In this document: piece by piece, positions 1 through 5,463 of the stretch
How the letters are laid out: each line of letters opens with the position of its first letter
How positions within the stretch are numbered: position 1 is the stretch's first letter
NCBI GenBank assembly: GCA_030146225.1
Contig: JASLCA010000246.1
Coordinates: 1-7,986, forward strand
Source of the DNA: Sphingobacterium sp.
GTDB lineage: Bacteria > Bacteroidota > Bacteroidia > Sphingobacteriales > Sphingobacteriaceae
Reading direction: 5' to 3'
DNA: 7,986 nt
Program-made: the position numbers and the translations under genes
Notes under the pieces: model-generated
Databases searched by the model: none
What the model was told of the DNA's origin: nothing
The model's input: the letters and a program-made list of their open reading frames with translations, nothing else

Positions 1-231
1 CATAAAATATTCGACCTCCAAGGTACTGCAACCTACGCTGCATGTGCAGCTGGCTGTTCAGAAGCACATCATCATGATCAGCATATTCACTTTATCTGCT
101 CGGTCTGCAACTCGGTATATTGCTTGGATGAGATCAGCTTACCAAAGATTAAACTACCGCCTAACTTCAGCATGCAATCGCTAGTTATCAATGCCGTCGG
201 GCTATGTGCCGACTGCCAAAAAGAGGATTAA
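1..231 (+). CDS. Fur-family metal-responsive transcriptional regulator, C-terminal part (5' end outside window)
   Basis: Only the last 76 codons are present, in frame from base 1 to a TAA at 229-231. The fragment is the dimerisation and metal-binding half of a Fur/Zur/PerR-type repressor; the winged-helix DNA-binding half lies upstream of the window. It shows a His-rich cluster (HHHDQHIHF, fragment residues 23-31) directly followed by the first CxxC pair (C33, C36) and a second CxxC near the end (C69, C72). In this family the two CxxC pairs normally hold a structural zinc and the His/Asp cluster contributes to the regulatory metal site. Two further cysteines (C15, C19) precede the His cluster. 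The fragment ends with a short acidic tail, KED. Family membership is secure. Which metal or signal it senses (iron, zinc, peroxide) cannot be told from this part, and no target operator was identified in the window. Confidence 0.9.
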   Translation, partial: HKIFDLQGTATYAACAAGCSEAHHHDQHIHFICSVCNSVYCLDEISLPKIKLPPNFSMQSLVINAVGLCADCQKED

Positions 232-253
232 AGAGCTTGGATTAAAGCTCTTT
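230..253 (+). terminator. Hairpin terminator of the Fur-family gene
   Basis: A perfect 9-bp inverted repeat (AAAGAGCTT at 230-238, AAGCTCTTT at 245-253) encloses a 6-base loop. It starts inside the TAA stop codon, and its 3' arm runs into a four-T stretch at 251-254. The T-run is short, so termination may be modest, but position and symmetry fit an intrinsic terminator. Confidence 0.65.
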
Positions 254-776
254 TCCTACACTTACACTCCCCTTGCCTTCCCAGCACTTCCTTCCAAACA
301 AATGGCAAAAACACCTGCTAAAATATTTGCTAAAAACACATTATTATATTTAGCATATAAAATATAAAACCCTCTATTTAAGACAATAAACTATTATCAT
401 AAAAAGTAATTATTAAATCTTTATTTTTTAGCAAAACAGGATTTACAGGGACTCTTAATCGCAATAGCCTTACAATCATTAACTATCAAGGATTTACAAT
501 TTAAAATTTTTAGCTATTATTAACATAACAAGCTTTAAATCAGTTATTAAAACATGCTAAACAACAGTATTAAAACAGATCCGTAAAAGCTGCCCGATTT
601 GGAAGCAACAAATCCGAAATCCATGCCCTACATTACTTATTTTTTTCCGTACCTTAGAGCATAGCAAATGCTATCGTATAGCCTGCTAGCCTGATTAGAC
701 AGGGTCCGCCATTGCGCTCCCCTCCCCTAGCCCAGCAGCAACTATACAAGCAGCAAACATTACGAAAGAGATACAG
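254..776. other. AT-rich intergenic region upstream of RNase R, no supported gene
   Basis: About 520 bases separate the Fur-family gene from RNase R. The stretch at roughly 300-560 is strikingly AT-rich, while 590-776 has a composition closer to the coding regions. I found no credible CDS on the strands and frames I read: the short frames seen, such as a 21-codon one at 302-367, look like chance. No tRNA-like or rRNA-like sequence was seen. The region holds five exact copies of TGCTAAA or its complement (316, 328, 349, 427, 555), a 10-bp direct repeat AGGATTTACA (438 and 489) and short inverted arms at 661-682. It must hold the RNase R promoter, but no copy of TAnnTTTG with a good upstream partner is present, so I do not place it. 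A purine-rich GAAAGAG at 764-770 lies just before the RNase R start. Confidence 0.6.
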
Positions 777-2906
777 ATGAAAAAAAAACGCGATAACCCC
801 TACAAAGAAGTCTTAACACAACTCCTTGTTGACATTTTTGAAAAGAACAATAACGTCGCACTGAATTATAAACAGGTAGCGGCAAAACTCAATATAGTGG
901 ACGCCGACTCTAAACAGGCGATCGCTGACATCCTTTCTGACGAATCCAAGACCAGCAAATTCGTGCAATCCGAACGCGGCAAATTCAAGCTTCGCCAGTT
1001 ACAAGTTTATGTCACTGGAAGGGTAGATATGACCGCCGATGGCTCAGCTTATATTATCCCTGATGGGGAACTAGAAAACGACATTTATATTGCCCCGCGT
1101 AAACTCCGCCAAGCCCTCCATAAAGACATTGTAAAAGTACATGTCTACGAGCGTGGCCGAGGCCGTAAACGAGAGGGAGAAGTTATAGAGATCTTGCAAC
1201 GTACCAAGACCGATTTCACAGGAGTAATTAGCAGCGCGAGCAATTACGCCTTCTTTATTCCGGATGACAAAAAGATGCTCCACGACATCTTTATTCCACT
1301 TGAAAATCTGAACGGCGCTAAGCCCGGAGAGAAGGTCGTTGTCTCCATAACCGAGTGGCCGAAAAATGCTAAAAACCCAATTGGAGTGGTCAAGGATATT
1401 CTGGGTAAAAAAGGAGAAAACAATACCGAGATGAATGCGATCTTAGCGGACTACGGCTTCCCCTTATCCTTCCCTAAAGCAGTGGAAGAAGAAGCAAATA
1501 ATATCCCCGAAGAAGCGCCAATCGAAGAGATCAAAAAGCGTCGTGACTTCCGGGACACAACCACCTTTACGATTGACCCATTCGATGCCAAAGATTTTGA
1601 TGATGCGATATCTTTCAAAAAGCTAGCCAATGGAAATTATGAGATCGGCATACACATTGCCGACGTTTCGCATTATGTGATCCCTGGCACAGAGCTCGAC
1701 AAGGAAGCCTACGAGCGTGCAACCTCGGTCTACTTGGTAGACCGTGTAATACCGATGCTCCCCGAGCGCCTCTCCAATGGGGTCTGCTCTTTGCGTCCCA
1801 ATGAAGACAAGCTTTGCTTCTCGGCAGTATTTGAAATGGATGATCAAGCCGAGATTCATAGCGAATGGTTTGGTCGCACGGCCATCAACTCCAACAAGCG
1901 CTTTGCCTACGAGGATGCACAAGAAATTATTGAAACCAAAGTCGGCGAGTATGCCGAAGAAATTTTAAAGCTTAACGAACTTGCTTATATCTTAAGGGAG
2001 CGTAAATTTAAGAATGGCGCAATCAGCTTTGAAAGTGAAGAGGTCAAATTCCATTTGGATGAAAACGGAAAGCCACTCGGCGTATATACAAGAGTCCGCA
2101 AAGATGCCCACAAGCTTATCGAAGACTTTATGCTTTTAGCAAACCGTAAGGTAGCCGAGTTTATTGGCAAGCAAGGCAAAGGCAAGAACAAGCCTACCTT
2201 TGTGTACCGCTTTCACGACACCCCAAATCCTGAGACCTTAGCAACCTTTTCCCAATTCGCTTCTCGATTTGGCCATAAGCTGACTATTAAGAGCGACAAA
2301 GAGACCGCCAGATCGCTTAATGAGCTTATGTTAAACATAGAGGGTAGCAAGGAACAAAACTTGCTTACATCGCTCGCTGTGCGCTCTATGGCCAAAGCCA
2401 TCTATACCACGAAAAGCACAAGTCATTATGGATTAGCTTTTGACTACTATACGCACTTCACCTCACCCATTCGTCGCTACCCCGATGTTATGGTACATCG
2501 TCTCCTTCAATTTTACCTTGATGGTGGCAGCAAGGTGGATGCAGAGAAATATGAGACCATGTCTGAACACTCCTCGCAGATGGAGAAAAAAGCATCCGAG
2601 GCAGAACGTGCGTCCATCAAGTACAAGCAGGCTGAATACCTACAAGATCAGGTCGGCATAGAATTTACAGGCATTGTATCTGGAGTGACTGAATGGGGCA
2701 TGTACGTTGAGATTGAGTCCAACAAGTGCGAAGGCATGGTGCGCCTGCGCGACATCACGGATGACTTCTACACCTTGGACGAGAAAAACTACGCCATTAT
2801 AGGTCAGCGTAAGAAGAAGAAATACCAGTTGGGAGATGAGGTGCAGATAAAAGTTAAGAAAGTAGATTTAGAGAAAAGACAGATCGACTTTACCCTACTT
2901 ACCTAA
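777..2906 (+). CDS. rnr: Ribonuclease R (3'-5' exoribonuclease, RNB family)
   Basis: RNase R degrades RNA processively from the 3' end and can pass through structured RNA; in bacteria it acts in rRNA quality control, mRNA decay and trans-translation. The 709-residue protein has the full domain order: an N-terminal winged-helix-like region (about 8-72), two cold-shock/OB domains (about 79-140 and 147-210), the RNB catalytic domain (about 257-583) and a C-terminal S1 domain (about 627-708). The RNB metal-binding aspartates are intact in TIDPFDAKDFDDA: D267, D273, D275 and D276 match the D-x5-D-x-DD spacing. The RNB signature FTSPIRRYPD is at 561-570. A basic patch RKKKK (678-682) lies inside the S1 domain. 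The protein is shorter than the E. coli enzyme (813) and lacks its long Lys-rich tail, as is usual for Bacteroidota. The start is followed by nine A bases (780-788) encoding the lysines at codons 2-4. It is apparently monocistronic. Confidence 0.97.
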   Translation: MKKKRDNPYKEVLTQLLVDIFEKNNNVALNYKQVAAKLNIVDADSKQAIADILSDESKTSKFVQSERGKFKLRQLQVYVTGRVDMTADGSAYIIPDGELENDIYIAPRKLRQALHKDIVKVHVYERGRGRKREGEVIEILQRTKTDFTGVISSASNYAFFIPDDKKMLHDIFIPLENLNGAKPGEKVVVSITEWPKNAKNPIGVVKDILGKKGENNTEMNAILADYGFPLSFPKAVEEEANNIPEEAPIEEIKKRRDFRDTTTFTIDPFDAKDFDDAISFKKLANGNYEIGIHIADVSHYVIPGTELDKEAYERATSVYLVDRVIPMLPERLSNGVCSLRPNEDKLCFSAVFEMDDQAEIHSEWFGRTAINSNKRFAYEDAQEIIETKVGEYAEEILKLNELAYILRERKFKNGAISFESEEVKFHLDENGKPLGVYTRVRKDAHKLIEDFMLLANRKVAEFIGKQGKGKNKPTFVYRFHDTPNPETLATFSQFASRFGHKLTIKSDKETARSLNELMLNIEGSKEQNLLTSLAVRSMAKAIYTTKSTSHYGLAFDYYTHFTSPIRRYPDVMVHRLLQFYLDGGSKVDAEKYETMSEHSSQMEKKASEAERASIKYKQAEYLQDQVGIEFTGIVSGVTEWGMYVEIESNKCEGMVRLRDITDDFYTLDEKNYAIIGQRKKKKYQLGDEVQIKVKKVDLEKRQIDFTLLT

Positions 2907-2914
2907 TTAGACTC

Positions 2915-2948
2915 CGGGCTAGGCTTCAAAACCTAGCCCGCATCTTTT
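2915..2948 (+). terminator. Intrinsic terminator between convergent rnr and yggS
   Basis: A perfect 9-bp, GC-rich stem (CGGGCTAGG at 2915-2923, CCTAGCCCG at 2932-2940) with an 8-base loop begins 9 bases after the RNase R stop. It is followed by CATCTTTT at 2941-2948. The T-run overlaps the stop codon of the convergent gene (2947-2949). Read on the minus strand the same stem lies just past that gene's stop, but the following sequence has no solid T-run, so it probably works better for RNase R. Confidence 0.85.
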
Positions 2949-3696
2949 AGCCTGTAGCCTCGTTCCAGTAATAACTATCTGGATACATCCGCGCCCCAAA
3001 GACAGCTGTCCCTACGCGTACAATGGTTGCGCCCTCGGCTATCGCAATTTCCAGATCCCCACTCATCCCCATAGAAAGCTCCTGCAACTCAACATTTGGA
3101 ATGGCCAGCGCCATCAACTCCTGCTGTAGATCACGCATACGCTGAAAACAAGCCCGAACCCTTTCCGTATCGGCGCTAAAAAGCCCGATGGTCATCAAGC
3201 CCTTAATACGCAGAGCTGGCAAGATAGCCACCCCACGCAACAAGGCCTCTGCCTCCTGGGGATGTACCCCAAACTTACTTTCCTCATCCGAGCTATTGAT
3301 TTGAATCAGCACATCCAGACTTTTACCCGCCGCAAGCAAGCGCTGATTTAGCTTCTGAGCCACCTCCAAACGGTCCAAAGACTGCAAGCAAGTCAACTCA
3401 TAGCGCAGCAACTCCTTAATTTTATTGCTTTGTAGATGCCCAATAAAATGATGGTCTGGAGCTAAATCCTGGAGGTCGGCATACTTAGCCTTTAACTCCT
3501 GTAGCTTATTTTCAGCGATTAATGTACAGCCCGCCTCCAGCGCAACCCGAATCCGCTCGGCAGACACCGTTTTTGTGGCCAGCAACAGCCGGACCGAATC
3601 CAAAGGGCGTCCAGCCGCCAAACAGGCCTGGGCTATACGCTCCTGCACTAGCCTGATATTCGCTTGAATTGTTATCGCATCAATTTCCATCTTCAA
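2947..3696 (-). CDS. yggS: YggS/PROSC-family pyridoxal-phosphate homeostasis protein
   Basis: Members of this family bind pyridoxal 5'-phosphate in a single TIM-barrel domain. They have no established enzyme activity and act in cytoplasmic PLP and amino-acid homeostasis. The 249-residue product is slightly longer than the usual 220-240. Visible family marks are the PLP lysine K42 in LLLATKTV, the ENKLQEL segment at 62-68 (usually GENxxQE; here Ala-Glu, with Ala for the common Gly), the family signature HFIGHLQSNK at 83-92, the SSDEESKFG segment at 135-143, LSMGMSGDL at 207-215 and the phosphate-binding VRVGTAVFG at 226-234. All key segments are intact. The start is ATG at 3694-3696; a second ATG two codons later (MKM) is an equally possible start. 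The gene is convergent with RNase R and divergent from the transporter, so it is probably transcribed alone. The leader before the start is AT-rich with no clear Shine-Dalgarno. Confidence 0.95.
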   Translation of the reverse strand: MKMEIDAITIQANIRLVQERIAQACLAAGRPLDSVRLLLATKTVSAERIRVALEAGCTLIAENKLQELKAKYADLQDLAPDHHFIGHLQSNKIKELLRYELTCLQSLDRLEVAQKLNQRLLAAGKSLDVLIQINSSDEESKFGVHPQEAEALLRGVAILPALRIKGLMTIGLFSADTERVRACFQRMRDLQQELMALAIPNVELQELSMGMSGDLEIAIAEGATIVRVGTAVFGARMYPDSYYWNEATG

Positions 3697-3845
3697 ATCG
3701 ATTTTAGAGTTAAATAATATCCAAACTGCCCTTCCAAAGCAAAAGGCCTAATTGCAAGGGACAAGCTGGCATACAAAAATGCAGTTAAAAGACAAGTCCT
3801 GCCTCCTCCTGAAAGAAGAAATTATCCTCATCCAGGAAAATAGGC

Positions 3846-3875
3846 TTTGGGCATAGAAAAAATCCCCTAACTTGT
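3846..3875 (+). promoter_or_regulatory. Candidate promoter of the EamA transporter gene
   Basis: TTTG at 3846-3849 is followed after 18 bases by TAACTTGT at 3868-3875. This approximates the Bacteroidota -33 (TTTG) and -7 (TAnnTTTG) pattern; the -7 box departs at its last two bases. A transcript starting near 3880 would have a leader of about 40 bases before the ATG at 3918. This is weak pattern evidence only. Confidence 0.3.
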
Positions 3876-3917
3876 GGCCGTTTTGGATTAGAGAAATAGA
3901 AAAGCTTTTTAAGAATA

Positions 3918-4811
3918 ATGAAGACATTGAAAGTTAAAGGATTTGCACTAGCAATCCTAGCCGCTGTATTATGGGGAGTATCAGGCAGCATGGGGCAATT
4001 CCTCTTTCAAGAAAGAGACATTAATGTAGAGTGGTTAATTACCGTAAGACTATTGAGCACCGGCATCTGCTTCCTGCTCTACGCCGCTATTTTTGAAAAA
4101 GTGAATATCTTTTCCATCTGGAAAGAAAGAAAAGACGCCATACAACTACTCGTTTTCAGTATTGCAGGCATGCTCGCTGTTCAATACACCTATTTCGCCG
4201 CTATCAAACACTCCAATGCCGCCACAGCCACTGTGCTACAATACTCAGGTCCCGTTATGATTGCCATTTATCTGGCTTGGAAAAACAGAAAATGGCCTAG
4301 CAGCATTGAACTTTTAGCTATTCTACTCGCCATTACCGGCACATTCCTTCTGGTCACTCATGGAGACATCCACAGCCTAAACATATCTCCACTAGCCTTG
4401 TTTCTGGGTCTTTCGGCCGCAGTCACCTTGGCCATCTACACCCTACAGCCACTTCGCTTGCTAGCTCGACACAGATCCACCTTAGTCATCGGCTGGGGAA
4501 TGCTCGTTGGCGGATTGGTAATGAGTTGTTTCAAGGCTCCCTGGTCAGTATCAGGACAATGGGATAGCTACAGCTATTTATTTATTAGTTTGATTATTGT
4601 CTTTGGCACCTTAATCCCCTTTTATGCCTATGTGAATGCTGTCAAGCTAATTGGTGGACAAAAGGCTAGCCTTCTAGCATCTGCGGAACCTTTATCGGCC
4701 ACAGTACTGGCCGTTTACTGGCTGAACACCCCCTTTTCAACCCTAGACTGGATCGGCAGCTTTTGCATTATCTTTACCGTTGGCCTCTTAACCCTTAGCA
4801 AGACAAAGTAA
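3918..4811 (+). CDS. EamA/DMT-superfamily transporter (ten-helix permease)
   Basis: The 297-residue product is an integral inner-membrane protein of the drug/metabolite transporter superfamily, which exports or imports amino acids, nucleobases, sugars or drugs depending on the member. Ten hydrophobic segments can be read at about 7-25, 38-57, 74-92, 98-120, 127-147, 156-175, 188-204, 218-239, 245-268 and 274-294. They form two EamA repeats of five helices each. Typical marks are the first-helix segment AAVLWGVSGSMGQ (15-27), the helix-4 segment NAATATVLQYSGPV (100-113) and its counterpart in the second repeat, GGQKASLLASAEPLSATVLA (246-265). The length is normal and nothing is missing. The substrate cannot be inferred from sequence or neighbours. 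The ATG at 3918 follows an A/T-rich leader with an AAAAGCTTTT palindrome at 3900-3909. The gene ends 4 bases before the stop of the convergent YCII gene, with no obvious terminator between them. Confidence 0.92.
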   Translation: MKTLKVKGFALAILAAVLWGVSGSMGQFLFQERDINVEWLITVRLLSTGICFLLYAAIFEKVNIFSIWKERKDAIQLLVFSIAGMLAVQYTYFAAIKHSNAATATVLQYSGPVMIAIYLAWKNRKWPSSIELLAILLAITGTFLLVTHGDIHSLNISPLALFLGLSAAVTLAIYTLQPLRLLARHRSTLVIGWGMLVGGLVMSCFKAPWSVSGQWDSYSYLFISLIIVFGTLIPFYAYVNAVKLIGGQKASLLASAEPLSATVLAVYWLNTPFSTLDWIGSFCIIFTVGLLTLSKTK

Positions 4812-4815
4812 ACAG

Positions 4816-5151
4816 CTAAACCTGAGCTAGGCTGGCTATTCTTTTATAAATAGCACGCACCTCCACCGTACCACCCACAAGAAAAACAGGAATACTTCGC
4901 GCAAGACTGACTGCCTCGCCTAAGTCTATGACGCGGAGTAGGACACCCCCCGATACAAACTCCTTGACCTCCGCATAAGGTCCATCCGTCTGCTCCTGCA
5001 CCGAATGTAGCGTCTTTGCATAGTCCGCAAAGAACAAGAAGCTGTTCCCAGGGGTACCAATTTTGTGCTGGGCAGGAATACCCGACAGCCAGTTCATCCG
5101 TCCATGCAGCTGCTCGGGGGCAGGCCGAAAATCTGCAAACTCATAGGCCAT
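4816..5151 (-). CDS. YCII-related (DGPF) domain protein, possibly with a disrupted 5' end
   Basis: This small cytoplasmic protein of 111 residues belongs to the YCII-related/DGPF family, a ferredoxin-like dimeric fold of mostly unknown function, sometimes linked to sigma factors in other genomes. Recognisable parts are PEQLHGRMNWLSGI (12-25), the hallmark TDGPYAEVKEFVSGG (55-69), the helix region LGEAVSLARSIPVF (77-90) and the closing strand GGTVEVRAIYKR (93-104). Relatives usually have a first beta strand and about 20 residues before the PEQ segment; here only 11 precede it. Eight further in-frame codons upstream (5175-5152) encode CGFACYAL, which would restore the strand. They contain no ATG, GTG or TTG and are preceded by a TAA at 5178-5176. 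An ATG at 5176-5174 is one base out of frame. The gene may therefore be 5'-truncated, frameshifted or mis-sequenced there. Family confidence is high; integrity is uncertain. Confidence 0.8.
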   Translation of the reverse strand: MAYEFADFRPAPEQLHGRMNWLSGIPAQHKIGTPGNSFLFFADYAKTLHSVQEQTDGPYAEVKEFVSGGVLLRVIDLGEAVSLARSIPVFLVGGTVEVRAIYKRIASLAQV

Positions 5152-5359
5152 AAGCGCATAGCAAGCAAATCCACATTAATCCTGCCTACTCAGGCTTAAC
5201 AAGACAAAAGTCTCCCCCCTTCCCTATTGTTTTTTTGTTTTTACGCATAAAATAGCTGATATTCGATGTAGAAACGGCCAACCAGCGACTTTCAAACAGC
5301 ATGCATTACCTTAACCGAAGACAGGCGAACTATTTTCTGACGCACAGCAAAAAACCATT

Positions 5360-5385
5360 TATAGTGGTGCGCACAGCACCCTATA
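5360..5385. repeat. Inverted repeat I upstream of sulfatase (10-bp stem with one bulge)
   Basis: The arm TATAG-t-GGTGC (5360-5370) pairs with GCACCCTATA (5376-5385), leaving a single bulged T at 5365 and a 5-base loop GCACA. No T-run follows on either side, so it is not a standard terminator. It lies 6 bases before a second, perfect palindrome. Confidence 0.6.
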
Positions 5386-5391
5386 CATTAG

Positions 5392-5415
5392 GGCTTAGCA
5401 GCATGCTGCTAAGCC
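5392..5415. repeat. Inverted repeat II: perfect 24-bp palindrome upstream of sulfatase
   Basis: The half-site GGCTTAGCAGCA (5392-5403) is followed immediately by its exact reverse complement (5404-5415), centred between 5403 and 5404. It ends 48 bases before the sulfatase ATG. Symmetry without a spacer and the lack of a flanking T-run fit an operator for a dimeric regulator better than a terminator, but no regulator for it is known from this window. As RNA it could fold into a stem of about 10 bp. Confidence 0.7.
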
Positions 5416-5463
5416 AAACAGTTCTGAATAAGAAAGTATTCGTCTCAGCATATATTAAAATAA

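Larger units (their letters stand above)
5152..5463. other. Intergenic region between divergent YCII and sulfatase genes
   Basis: About 310 bases between divergent starts. The part nearest the YCII gene has a C-run then a T-rich stretch (5214-5242). The half nearest the sulfatase carries two adjacent inverted repeats (5360-5385 and 5392-5415). I see no exact TAnnTTTG box for either gene. The last bases before the sulfatase start are very A/T-rich (TATATTAAAATAA), which fits translation initiation in Bacteroidota. An open frame at 5301-5477 (58 codons) overlaps the sulfatase start but has no recognised homology. Confidence 0.6.

Noticed and set aside
302..367. 21-codon open frame (MAKTPAKIFAKN...) in the AT-rich region
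   Set aside because: Very short, no recognised relatives, no ribosome-binding signal, and its Ala-Lys repeats simply reflect the TGCTAAA copies.
1623..1922. 99-codon open frame on the minus strand inside RNase R
   Set aside because: Antisense shadow of the conserved RNB domain.
3785..3991. 68-codon open frame on the minus strand across the transporter start
   Set aside because: It overlaps the strong transporter gene in antisense, has no family resemblance and is probably a chance frame.
4835..4854. 6-bp inverted repeat GCTATT/AATAGC near the end of the YCII gene as a terminator for the transporter
   Set aside because: It lies inside the YCII coding sequence, the stem is AT-rich and short, and no T-run follows on either strand.
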